From: Nitzschia sp. DOCU1
Taxonomy: Eukaryota > Bacillariophyta > Bacillariophyceae > Bacillariales > Bacillariaceae
Direction of reading: 5' to 3'
Length of the DNA: 64,000 nt
NCBI GenBank assembly: GCA_951394045.1
Contig: OX595986.1
Location: 310,001 to 374,000, forward strand
Shown: positions 20,076 to 30,614 of the stretch, piece by piece
How positions within the stretch are numbered: position 1 is the first letter of the stretch
Layout of the letters: every line of letters begins with the position of its first letter
Notes under the pieces: model-generated
Databases searched by the model: none
Told to the model about the DNA's origin: nothing
Seen by the model: only the letters and a program-made list of their open reading frames with translations
Program-made: the position numbers and the translations under genes

Positions 20076-21509
20076 TCAACCGCCCTTCCATTGAATCAAG
20101 ACAACTTCACCATCTTGAAGAATGTAGTCCTTTCCTTCTGCTCTTAGAATTCCCAGCTCTTTGGCTTGAACAAAGTCTGATGCTTCCGTCAACAGCCGGT
20201 ACGCATTGATGACTTGGGCACGGAGAAATCCCTTTTGAATATCACCATGAATGCGCCCAGCCAAGTCGACAGCCGTAAAGGAGGACGATGGAATCAGATG
20301 GGCTCGGGTCGTTTGAGATCGTTCGAGAGGAACACCAGGGCCAGTGTAACAAATGGAATACCCCAAGAGATTTTGTACCAACTTGGGCAAGATCTCAAAA
20401 CAAAGAGGGTGGGTTCTTGTTACTGTCATTGTTGATCCGTTCTCCTCCATCGCGATCGAACTACTCGTGTCGGCACCGATAGATTTCAAGTAGGCAGTCT
20501 TTTCGTCTGGAGTGTACTGGGACAGCTGCGATTCCACGTTGGCACAAACCAACGCAAAGGGCGGTAGTTCCATTGCAGAGTCAGTTGTAGATGTCCACGA
20601 GGTAACGTATTCTCGTAGCACATTTTGAGCTTTCATTTCTGCATCGTCTCGATTCAAAAAGAAATCCACTTCATCGACATTAAAGGCATAAACTATCGGC
20701 TTGAGTGTCAACAGACCCATCGATCTAATGGCAAATTGTTGCTTGCTAGACAATCCCAGTGTTCTTGCTGGAATTCCGTCTTGAAGCGCCTTTTGAACTT
20801 GTTGCAACACTAGTCTCTCTTCTTCATCCCCGTCGTCATCTTTCTTTGTAGCATCCATTCGTTCCAGTCGACGTTGCACATGCGCTAGGTCGGCCAGCAC
20901 CAGTTCCAGCTCAATAGTTTCCAAGTCTCGACGAGGATCGCAAGGCTCGTCGTCGTCATTCTCCTGGTGATGGACCAAAATGTTTGGATCTTCAAACGCT
21001 CGCACCATATGACACAAACAACTGCAGTCACGAAGCGTACCCAAGAATTGATTGCCCAAACCTTCACCTCGATGAGCATTCTTAGCCAAGCCTGCGACAT
21101 CCACCCATTCCATCGTAGCGGGTACCACCCGTCGCCGACTGTTGAGAAGTGCAGGAGACCACGTTGCAAGTTGATCAAGGTAGGGATCTTCAATTGGTAC
21201 CAAACAGGTGGTGGGATCGATGGTACAGAAAGGAAAGTTTGCTGCGTGCGCCAAGGATTGCCTAGCCATCGCGTTAAAGAGTGAAGATTTGCCAACGTTT
21301 GGCAGCCCAAGGATACCAACACGCAGTTTCATGGTCCAAGAACAGCAGCAAGGGAACTTTACGACTGGTGTCGATGACGGCCTCAGGCGAATGCCAGTAA
21401 ACGGAGACGTTCCTATTTGATACGCATCAATGAAACCAGCAATAGAATATATCGCCAGAACAACGATGAGCTGGATCCAGGAGCGACATAAATGAGGGAT
21501 CAGCATCAT
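20076..21509 (-). CDS. YchF/Obg-like GTPase with organelle-type leader
   Basis: The first ATG is 21509, giving 477 residues. The YchF family is clear: P-loop GLPNVGKSSLFNAM, AANFPFCTIDP, switch II WVDVAGLAKNAHRGEGLGN, an NVDE motif in the G4 position (YchF proteins bind ATP as well as GTP because G4 departs from NKxD) and a C-terminal TGS domain (GRIHGDIQKGFLRAQVI). Compared with cytosolic OLA1/YchF (~360-400 residues) it has ~58 extra N-terminal residues with a hydrophobic stretch (LIVVLAIYSIAGF) and DAYQIG, resembling a diatom plastid pre-sequence. An acidic insertion (DDDGDEEER) lies in the helical domain. Related proteins act in ribosome-associated and stress processes; plastid action is my inference. 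Confidence 0.88.
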   Translation of the reverse strand: MMLIPHLCRSWIQLIVVLAIYSIAGFIDAYQIGTSPFTGIRLRPSSTPVVKFPCCCSWTMKLRVGILGLPNVGKSSLFNAMARQSLAHAANFPFCTIDPTTCLVPIEDPYLDQLATWSPALLNSRRRVVPATMEWVDVAGLAKNAHRGEGLGNQFLGTLRDCSCLCHMVRAFEDPNILVHHQENDDDEPCDPRRDLETIELELVLADLAHVQRRLERMDATKKDDDGDEEERLVLQQVQKALQDGIPARTLGLSSKQQFAIRSMGLLTLKPIVYAFNVDEVDFFLNRDDAEMKAQNVLREYVTSWTSTTDSAMELPPFALVCANVESQLSQYTPDEKTAYLKSIGADTSSSIAMEENGSTMTVTRTHPLCFEILPKLVQNLLGYSICYTGPGVPLERSQTTRAHLIPSSSFTAVDLAGRIHGDIQKGFLRAQVINAYRLLTEASDFVQAKELGILRAEGKDYILQDGEVVLIQWKGG

Positions 21510-22373
21510 TTTTTGCAGCAGAGACACCGAACCATGAAGTATGCTGGGTACTGTAGCGTGATAGGAGAATGGTGGGTAAACGGCAGCAGAAGCAGGTGGT
21601 CTGTTGCTTTGTCTTCTTTTCGGCAATGGAAGCAGGTGACATTATCTCGTCATCGTCGACGGCATCGTAGAACGAGGCGCAAAAGGGCGAGAGTTAGAAT
21701 TTTAAGTCGAACGGATCAATTCAACTATAGCTTTCTTCTTGCTTGCGAATCTCTCGCTAGCTCGAACGATCGGCCCCCCTCTCGTCCTTCCAGCACCGTT
21801 GTTAAATTCTTGCTCTAGAAATCGAGTACCAATAATAGTGATACAGAGAGTCGTTATCACTACCTGCTATCACTGTGGCGTTCTCGAGTCCCCTTCTTCT
21901 TCGGCCCGCCCCGCCACGACTGGTGCCGTCGGGGTTTTATCCGGGTGTCTCTACTTCTAGTTGTGGTTGGTGATGCTGTCGCTCCGTTCGATGGAATTCC
22001 GCCTAAAAGTGGATAGCTAACGTATCTTACTCTAGCCGGGTATTTCGAATCGATGGGTCTCGTGGTTTCGATACCCGTGCCAGACGATGATGGGCGCAAC
22101 CGTGAACATTCTAGTACGAGAGTATGATCGAAATTCATCGAGCAAACCACTATAAGCGCATTGACCTACAGTATCGTGCACCAAATGATGCATGACCACA
22201 CAATCAATATTGACAGTTATGACTGTAGGATTACTAGCAATTACCAACTGTCTGCATTCACCTCCCAATCGACAGAAAATTCAACTCGTTTAAGAAGGTG
22301 ATGGATAGATTGTTCAACGCAGTTCGCGTCACTCTCGCCACAAGGATTCTAGATACCGATAAAAAGAGGCAAT
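21510..22373. other. Intergenic, no gene seen
   Basis: The left part should hold the YchF gene promoter, the right part the 3' region of the small plastid protein gene. Short frames only; no tRNA-like cloverleaf or repeat was recognised. Confidence 0.4.
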
Positions 22374-22781
22374 TTACATTCCGTTCTTGCGTTGGATCCA
22401 GGCAGCAACGTGAGTTCCCCAGGCCAAGGGTCCTCCAAAGCCTCCAAGCACATAGTACCACTTGACCCACGATCCGCTAGCAATGGCACCGGGTTCTTGT
22501 TGAAGGACGAAGGATTGGCCACACGAGTAGGCGCAGATGCCCAAGAAGACCAAGGAGACCAAACCCAACATACCAGAAGGCATCTTGGACATGAGGGGTC
22601 CCAAGACCTTGGAAGGAGGGTATTCACCTTCCCAGTAAGTGTCCTCGGCCATGTTCAAGACAAAGGGGGACTGCGCCGTCTTGGGGGCAAAGGCGACAGG
22701 TGTGTTAACTCGGGCCGTGGGAACAAAGGCCGAGCATGCGGCAACGATCAAGGAAAGGACAACGAAACTAAGCTTGGACAT
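22374..22781 (-). CDS. Small plastid-targeted membrane protein, unknown
   Basis: The start is at 22781 (MSKLSF), giving 135 residues. The leader is a typical diatom plastid pre-sequence: signal core VVLSLIVAACSAFVP, with CSAF-VP at the cleavage site. The mature part starts near FVLNMAEDTYWEGEYPP and has one clear membrane segment (LGLVSLVFLGICAYSC) and a second hydrophobic region around WYYVLGGFGGPLAWGTHVA, ending in a basic tail. Size and layout resemble small photosystem or thylakoid-associated subunits, but I recognise no family and assign none. Confidence 0.8.
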   Translation of the reverse strand: MSKLSFVVLSLIVAACSAFVPTARVNTPVAFAPKTAQSPFVLNMAEDTYWEGEYPPSKVLGPLMSKMPSGMLGLVSLVFLGICAYSCGQSFVLQQEPGAIASGSWVKWYYVLGGFGGPLAWGTHVAAWIQRKNGM

Positions 22782-23710
22782 TTTGGATTTATGTAAATGC
22801 AAACTGAGTTGAGCAAAATGAAACAACATGGGTGAGAACACGGAAACCACCGACACTTTCAAACCGACCGACGACCGACGAGAAAATCGTCCCACAGTAT
22901 CGCCAAAGACCCAAAAACTGCTCTGTGTATCTATCAATCGCAAACGAACGTGCCCCAACAAGTCATCCAAAACGGTGTGCCTGGAAACATCGACACATCA
23001 ATCCTCTTTGAATGATTTTCGGGTCCTTCCTCTCGATGTGGAAACAATCAACATTTCTCGCTCCTATTTGACCGATGATATCAGCGAATCTTGTCCACGA
23101 CGAATCCCATGGTCAACCCACATCACGCACCTTGGTGACAAAAGTAGTAAAGGACGAGAGGCTTCGCAGCAGGAGCAGCAAGACAACGATGGGGAGGGGT
23201 ACGCAAGCGGTCCTTCCCCATAGCAAAACGAAGATCGTCTCGTTGAAGCGGCAAGATCGCGAGGATATCATCATGACGTCATGTTCGACCACGCGGACTA
23301 AATTCGGTGGATAGAGGACCAGACGGCAAAATGAATGGAATTCGGAATTTCACCTTTTGTTCGTGTCTCATACCAGCTCCGACGACCGCACGACTGCCAA
23401 ACCATGTGCAAAGCGTCATCCAACACGCCGGCCGACAATTTTGAAAGTTTGGGGCATGCATTTTTTCTCTCTAGCGTCAACGGCATCCCATCAGACGTAT
23501 GTAGAGAAGATGGAGATGGTGGGAGCGGTTCCGCCAATATTTCCGACCACCTCTGCATGGATGAACAGAATATCTCTCTCTTCGAATAAGTGATGAACCA
23601 GTCACCCGTTCGGAAGAAACAAAATCGGACGAGATAACTTCATCAACTTCTCATAAAAGAGGAGCCGTCGGGATTCTCCTGAAAGTTTGACTTTATTTTC
23701 AAAAGTGCCG
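22782..23710. promoter_or_regulatory. Intergenic region upstream of the first glucanase, partly duplicated
   Basis: This holds the divergent promoters of the plastid protein gene and the first glucanase. A 10-bp palindrome ATGACGTCAT lies at 23273-23282. From about 23335 to 23710 the sequence is related to 26001-26390 upstream of the second glucanase, for example the CAAAGCGTCATCCAACACGC stretch, so the duplication includes promoter DNA. Confidence 0.5.
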
Positions 23711-25497
23711 ATGCCTCTTCTATCGAAATTGTGGCTAGCAGTTCCAGTATTGACAGCATGCGTTTTTTCGTCGCTGTCGTGCTGTGCAGCTGTTCCTATT
23801 CAACTGCATGGTCTGAACTACAACACTCGCAAAGGACCGGATTGGGATTGGGACAAATGCAAAGCACGGCATGAAGTCCTGAGAGACTTGACCATGCTGT
23901 CCCGCGTGACGAGCCGCATCCGCCTTTTGAGTATCACAGATTGCGGCCAAGCAGACCTGGTTCTAGACGTCGCGCACGAACTGGGATTACAGATGTGGCT
24001 GGGAATGTGGGTGGGACCTGAGACGTCCGTATTCGAAGACGAAAAGGCCGCGTTGTTGGAATTGTTGGAAGGTGGCATGATTGATGAGGCGACCGTCTTG
24101 GGCATTTCGGTGGGGTCAGAAGCTATATATCGGGACGATGCGACGATCGACGAAATGATTGAGTACATGAATGAAGGTAAGCTGAAGAGTTGTAGGTCTC
24201 CTTCTCTGCAGAAAAGCCCAATCCTCATTCTATTTTCTACGATCGCGTTGCAGTGTACCAGATTGTGCAAGATGCCGGGTTGAACATTCCTGTTACAATC
24301 TGTGACGTTGCACCAGAATTTGCTGCAAGCTCCAAACTTCGGGCAGCGGTGAATGTGACCATGACGAACACCTTTCCGTTTTGGGAAGGAATCGACATAG
24401 ATCTCGCGGTGGCCGATTTGCAGGAAGATCTCGGCTGGCTTCTCCAACAGCAGGAATCTAAGAATAAGCCATTTGTATTGGGAGAAACGGGATGGCCAAG
24501 TGATGGGTATATCGAAGGCGTGGGAATTGCGGGTCCTGACGAGCAAGTGCAATATTTCAAAGAAGCATTTTGTCGGATCGATGTGGTAAACCGATGGTCG
24601 TACTACTGGTTCACGTTTATCGACAATGCATGGCGACGGGAGCAGGACCCCGACAATACCATTGAAGGTAATTGGGGCTTCTTGTATGCTAACCTCACCT
24701 TGAAACCTCACTTTGAGGGTTTTGAGTTTTCGTGCAGCAACGGCGTCACGTACAGCTTTGCCGAGGTAGATTGGTCGATTCCTGACTTTACGGCGGCGCC
24801 TGCGGTAATGGATCCCGCAAGTTGTTCGGCCCATAGTAACTGCGAGGGCTTGTTTGGAAATTGTTGCCCTGGTGACAATGGGATGTTCTTGAACTGCTGT
24901 GATGCAACAGTAACTTCCACCAGGGCACCGTCGATCGCGCCCGTCATCGCTCCGTCAAGTGCATCCATCCCAACCGCTCGTCCTCAGGCTCCGACGCAGT
25001 TGCCTACGACCACTCGTCCTCAAGCTACTGAGTCGCCTACGATAACGCCGGACGTAAGTAAAAGCCAGACACCGCCACCGTCCGTCGCAGCTACTGCTGA
25101 TCCAACTGGCCCGCCAACTGCAACTCCTGTAACGCCCTTGCCGACGTCGAATCCTACAACGCCAAAGCCATCTGTTCCATCTACCACTTCCCTGCCAACG
25201 CAGAAGAGTTCGACAACGACAAGCCCTACTGCGGGACCTTCGGAAACCGCGACCTATGGTAATGAAACATCGGCAGCGCCAACAAGTGGTTCCACCATGA
25301 CGGTCACGGGCCCCACAGCACGTCCTACTCCCAAACCAAGCGTTGAAGTCGTCTACCGGCCCACAGCCCCGAGTGGAGATGAGGATACGTCATCCTCGAG
25401 TAACAACGCGAATAGTGGAACAAGTTGCATGGGCCCATGCAATAACTTTGTGCTCGTCATGGGCGCCGCTATCCTGAGCGGACTGCTGCTGCAGTGA
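23711..25497 (+). CDS. GH17 beta-1,3-glucanase-like protein, copy 1 (2 exons)
   Basis: The exons are 23711-24176 and 24254-25497; the product has 569 residues. A signal peptide ends near SCCAAVP. The GH17 barrel begins LHGLNYNTRKGPDW. The proton donor is Glu in GISVGSEAIYR (about residue 137) and the nucleophile is Glu in VLGETGWPSDG (about 233), the family signature. Family members cut beta-1,3-glucans; chrysolaminarin or wall callose are the natural candidates in a diatom. A small Cys-rich module follows (CSAHSNCEGLFGNCCPGD). Then comes a long Thr/Pro/Ser-rich linker of ~160 residues and a hydrophobic end (NNFVLVMGAAILSGLLLQ) suggesting a GPI-type or membrane anchor. The linker is much longer than in copy 2. 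Confidence 0.9.
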
Positions 25498-26390
25498 CCT
25501 AGTAGACCTCAAACTTACAGACGCCCCATAACCTAGTGGCTGCTTATCACCCCAACTCTGAAATCGGTGCTCTTTTTCCTCCTGAGGCGAAGAATGATGT
25601 TTCTTTTCCGTGATGTATGACCCAGGCTTCTTGTCGACGACGCCCCGTTACGAAGTGCTTGACGCACGTCATGATGATTGTTCTGGTGGTGATTATGTTG
25701 ATGGTGATTAATGTAGCCAACTTATTACCCAGGAGGAAACTGATAGTACTGAAGTTGACCAGTAAATTGCTCAATGATTCAAAGTCGACGACAGCGCACC
25801 TGTTGGCTGCTGGTGCTAAGAATGCTGCTCACTCTCCTTTGTTGTATTTGTCGTCCCCTCCTTGATCACGACACTAGCCGCCGCCGTCTCTTCGTGCCCA
25901 AACAAGTGCAAGAGGACACCCGTAGCTGGCAATCAAAATGCGGCCGAGACGACCTTCCAGATTCTCAGACTTCTAAAGAAAAGAACCTTTGTAGCGGTTG
26001 ACTTCGAATTTCGCTCGCTTACATACGCGGATCCGCGACGACCGGCCGTGCACGACTGATGCCCAAACCCATGTGTGTAAAGCGTCTTCCAACGCGCCGG
26101 CCGAAACATATGGTGCGTCGGGTACACCTCTTTCGGAACCCAGCCATCCTGCGGCCGAGAACCAAGATGGTGAAGGGCGGGGTTGTGCACTCCGCAAGAC
26201 TATCTCCCCTTTCAAGCATGTACAATGAACCACCAACCCATTCGGAAGAAGGAGAACATCTTACAAGATAGCTCACTGGTATTAACTAAAACCATCAAGA
26301 ACATGTCATTATTTTCACCAACAAGATAAAAGAGTCGTTCGGATTCTCCTGCTGAAAGATTGACTTTATTTCATAACATCGCAAGTGCCG
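25498..26390. other. Intergenic between glucanase copies
   Basis: No gene is seen. The right half (about 26001-26390) is related to the upstream region of copy 1 and should contain the copy 2 promoter. The left part has AT-rich repeats of the ATGATGATTGTT type and no recognised element. Confidence 0.45.
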
Positions 26391-27834
26391 ATGCTTCCTC
26401 TATCAAAAATCTCACTGGCAGTACCAGTATTGACAGCGTGCGTTATTTCGTCGCTGTCTTGCTGTGAAGCTATTCCTATTCAACTGCATGGTCTGAACTA
26501 CAATACTCGCAAGGGGCCAGATTGGGATCCGGAAAAGTGCAAAGAATGGCATGAAGTTCTGAGAGATTTGACCATGCTTTCCCGCATGACGAATCGGATC
26601 CGCCTTTTGAGTCTCACGGATTGTGGGCAAGCAGACATGGTTCTAGACGTCGCGCATGAACTTGGAATGCAAATGTGGTTAGGAATGTGGGTCGGTCCTG
26701 ATACATCTGTATTCGAAGACGAAAAGGCCGCGTTGCGGAGAATGTTGGAAGCTGGCATGATTGATGAGGCCACCGTCTTGGGCATTTCGGTGGGGTCAGA
26801 AGCTATCTATCGGAAGGATGCAACGATCAACGAAATGATTGGGTACATGAATGAAGGTAAGCTGAAAAGTTGTAGGTCTCATTCTCTGCAGCGAACCACG
26901 CAATTCTCACTCAATTTTCTACGATCGCGTTGCAGTGTACCAGATTTTGCAAGATGCAGGGATGAATATTCCTGTTACAATTTGTGACGTTGCGCCACAA
27001 TTCGCTGCTAGTTCCAAACTTCGGGCAGCGGTGAATGTGACCATGACGAACACCTTTCCGTTTTGGGAGGCAATCCCCATATCTCTGGCGGCGGACGAGC
27101 TGCAGACCGATCTCAGCTTCCTTCTCCAACAGCCAGAATCTAAGAACAAGCCATTTGTATTGGGAGAAACGGGATGGCCAAGTGATGGGTATATCGAAGG
27201 CGTGGGAATTGCGGGTCCTAATCAGCAACTGCGATATTTCAAAGAAGCATTTTGTCTGATTGATGTGGTCAATGGATGGTCCTACTACTGGTTCACATTT
27301 ATCGACAATGCGTGGCGACGGGAGCAGGACCCCAACAACACCATTGAAGGGAACTGGGGCTTCTTGTATGCTAACCTCACCTTGAAACCTCACTTTGAGG
27401 GTTTTGAATTTACTTGCGGCAATGGCGTCACGTACAGCTTTGCCGAGGTAGATTGGTCGATTCCTGACTTTACGGCGGCGCCCGCGGTAATGGATCCCGC
27501 AAGTTGTTCGGCCCATAGTAACTGCGAGGGCTTGTTTGGAAATTGTTGCCCTGGTGACGATGGGTTATTCTTGGGCTGTTGTGATACATGGGCACCGTCG
27601 GTCGCGCCAGCCATCGCTCCGTCATCCAACCCAGCAAGTAGTAAAACATCAGCACCGGCGAAAGATTCCACCGCGACCATCGCGGGCCCTACAGCACGTC
27701 CTACTTCCAAAGAGGAGGATAAATCGCCCTCGAACAACAACGCGAACAGCGGAACAAGTAGCATGGGCCAATGGAGGAACATGGTCATCATGGGCGCAGC
27801 TATGCTGAGCGGACTGCTGCTGCAGTTTCCTTAG
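26391..27834 (+). CDS. GH17 beta-1,3-glucanase-like protein, copy 2 (2 exons)
   Basis: The exons are 26391-26856 and 26936-27834; the product has 454 residues. It is a tandem paralogue of the gene at 23711 with the same exon 1 length (466 bp), the same intron position and phase, and the same acceptor context (GATCGCGTTGCAG). Both catalytic glutamates (GISVGSEAIYR, VLGETGWPSDG) and the Cys-rich module are kept, so activity is expected. Several substitutions cluster in the substrate region after the intron (for example EAIPISLAADELQ against EGIDIDLAVADLQ). The linker is shortened to ~60 residues, and the hydrophobic end (VIMGAAMLSGLLLQFP) is kept. Confidence 0.9.
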
Positions 27835-28002
27835 GCCAGTTGTAGTTTTAGTAAGCTAATTGTCTACGATACTTTTTATTGCTTATCCTGGCCATACGTC
27901 TGGCCGACAGGCTGCCCTTCGGTATAGATGCGCACAAGCAATAAAAACTGTTGTGGAGACATCTTCGATTTCCCTCGCCTGCAAACATCCGGCGACCGAC
28001 CT

Positions 28003-29659
28003 TTATTGCGTATACACGGAGAACACCACCAAAAAGTTGTGCGTCGACCATCTCCCGCCATTGGAATCCGCCTTTACCTTTACCGACGCAGGCCCCACAA
28101 TCTTTTCCTTGGTAATCGTTTCATGTGATGGAGTTTCATTGATATCGTCGGTTCCACTGTGCTTGACCTCGACATTTTCTACCCAAGGGGCCTTCGAGTG
28201 ATTGTGGTCTGTCAAGGTGAACTTCGCGCCTGCTGTCGACCGAGTGTAAATAGTGACCTCCAATTCTTCACCGGCGGCAATATCATAAGTGCACGAGCCA
28301 TGGCCACTGTAAAAATGAAGAAAGCAGGACTTGCGTGAGTGCGCTGCACCGCAAAACACCAGGATTCGCTCCAATCACTGAACTCACCGCAGATACATGA
28401 CCTCGGTATGCAATCGCTTCATCTTGCCCGTGAAATATTCCTTGTCGATACTATCCTGCGTGTCAGGTCCCTTGCCGCCATAGTCTACGGGGAGTTGTTC
28501 CTCGTCTACGAATTCCAATAGTTTCTTCTGCCAAGCCTTTTTCGAGGAAATGACTTCAATCTTTCCGGCCGTGCGAGGATCCAGCCATCCCTTGATGAGG
28601 GACCAAGTCGCACCGAAAAATCTTGGCCCATTGACAATGAACATCTTGTTCATTGTTTCTGGGAAGCACAAAGAATCAATGGCCGATTGTTCCTTGATAA
28701 TAGCAAGAGTCTTGGAGTTAAGTTGTCCCATGGTCAAGTGTTCCAGATCCAAGACGCAAAAACATTCAAATCGCTTGAAATGCGGGTCTTTTGCCTTTTG
28801 CGCCCGAAGTCTCCCACCAAAGTCGTGCATCATGATATGCCAGTGGAACTTGACAATACCTTGGAGCGTAGTAATACATTCCACAGCATCCACATTCAAG
28901 ACACCAGGCTTGGAAATAAAAACAGGACACCCATTCTTGGCCATGCCACTATACACCTGAGGGTACTGGGCAAAATAGACAGACATGTCACACCCCAAAG
29001 CTAACTTGGGGTCGGTGTAAAAGTCCATGGCCTTGGCTTCTGCTCTGGCGGCGGTGGCCTCTTCTACCATTTTGATAACTTCGGCATAATCATACTTTCG
29101 AGCTCGAAGCCAGCGGCAGAGTGCATAGGCCTCTCCTTCTTCCTTACCGAAACAGTACACAGTATCCCAAAAGTCTTTGCCTCGCTTTGAAATCTCTTCT
29201 TTGAATTTGAACTGAACGTAGAAAAGGTTTTACGAGGAAACACAAGTGAGTGACCGCGTTGCGAATCCAAAGATTCGGAAATGGCACAACTAGGAATCTT
29301 GAAGACGCGTTCCTCCTATCCGACTAGCTAGCAGCAACTATATCCGCATAGGAGAGTCCAAAAGCTTCTAGCTAGACTCCCACAGCACTATTGCAGCCTC
29401 ATCGCCAGCCCTGCACTATGCACAAGCATGCACTTACAAAGATTTCCGCTTCCTCTTCAGACAAATGACCCGGTCGACCCCAGAGCATCGGGTCCAACTT
29501 GGACGCTTCAATCTTGGACTTGCGTTTTCGTGGAGACGGAGGGGCTTCATCTGCGGCCTTTCCATTTTCACCCTCGGCCGGAAGCCCCTTGAAGGAGACT
29601 TGCTTTCCCATGAGCCGATCGGCACTCCAGACATCAGGGGTTTCAGGAATGTCACTCAT
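28003..29659 (-). CDS. SEC14-like CRAL-TRIO and GOLD domain protein (3 exons)
   Basis: The exons are 29659-29438, 29211-28388 and 28306-28003; all junctions are GT-AG in frame, giving 449 residues. Exon 1 encodes a charged N-terminus (RKRKSKIEASKLDP). Exon 2 holds the CRAL-TRIO N helix (LCRWLRARKYDYAEVI) and lipid-binding domain (NKMFIVNGPRFFGATWSLIK, then LDPRTAGKIEVIS and LPVDYGGKG). Exon 3 is a beta-rich GOLD-like end. SEC14 proteins carry phosphoinositides and other lipids between membranes. The SEC14-GOLD order is also found in plant patellins and animal SEC14L proteins. No membrane segment is present. A frameshifted fragment of exon 3 lies after the nuclease gene at 12.1 kb. Confidence 0.88.
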
Positions 29660-30614
29660 TGTCAACTAATACCTCAGGAGATCAAATAAAACAAGAAGGG
29701 GCTAGAAAATAACACCAAGCCTTGCACCCGACGCTAGCACAAGTAATAATGATGTAACGATAACGAGAGCGTGGGTCTTTCAAGAACGATGCTCTCTTTG
29801 GAGGGGCGAACTAAGCAACAAGAAAAGTGCCGTGTGGTTCACGCTACGTCTTGCGATGGAAGAGATAGGAAAATGACTTTCGGGCGGGGGATTCGAGGAT
29901 GGAGGATCGAATTGTCGGCATCGCCTGTCCGCCACCAGCATAAACCGATAATACGCGCTAAAAACCATCTTTGCAATCCAAAATAGACGTGTTATGTTGC
30001 TAAAGGTCAAACCGTATCTCTGAACATGGCTACTTGGTATTCTTCGCCGAGCCTGACCGTGCGGCAGTCGGTTCCACGAAGCGCCGTGCGCGTACCCCAT
30101 CATGACCGCGATGGGCAATACTCATCTTCAGCGGTGAAGACAGGAAATGATAACGCTCGATTGATTCAACGGATCGATTTTTGATTTTTTGCTCCTATCA
30201 TGTAGTAGCGGAGGTCGAAGAAGTCAGATAACCCTCTCACTATCTACGAATAGTAGCAGGTTGGTGAGGCTTAACTCGTTAGTACTTATACTCCACCTTG
30301 AGTGGCTGGCTCTCTAGCTAGAGAAGCAACCGACTCTGTATCAGAGAAGAACTAACCAACGAGGGGGGCCAACGCAAGACGTTCTTCCTGCTAATAACTC
30401 CTCGTCGAGCCATCTTGCAAGCTCCTACTAACCAGGGGGGGACTCGGCCCTATTCCTTGATAAAGTAAAAGTAGCAGCGCTTCACACACGTAAGTACGCA
30501 GTCAGTCATTCACTTCTATTGGCTACTAGTAGCGCGGTCTCTCTACAAAATCAGAAGACAGTATATCAGATGGTCATGGTGTAATGTTCCGCCACGACCG
30601 ATCACAAAAAGAGG
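29660..30614. other. Intergenic, no gene seen
   Basis: This runs from the SEC14/GOLD promoter to the 3' side of the PFK-2/FBPase-2 gene. It contains several CTAGCTAG and ACTAGTAG patches (30240-30540) and no frame with family features. Confidence 0.4.

Noticed and set aside
22050..22130. TTCGAAA-containing stretch considered as a tRNA T-arm
   Set aside because: No acceptor stem or anticodon arm could be paired around it.
23818..24834. 338-codon minus-strand frame opposite glucanase copy 1, with a related frame opposite copy 2 (26911-27516)
   Set aside because: The two frames resemble each other only because the glucanases are paralogues. They run through the intron and opposite GH17 motifs.
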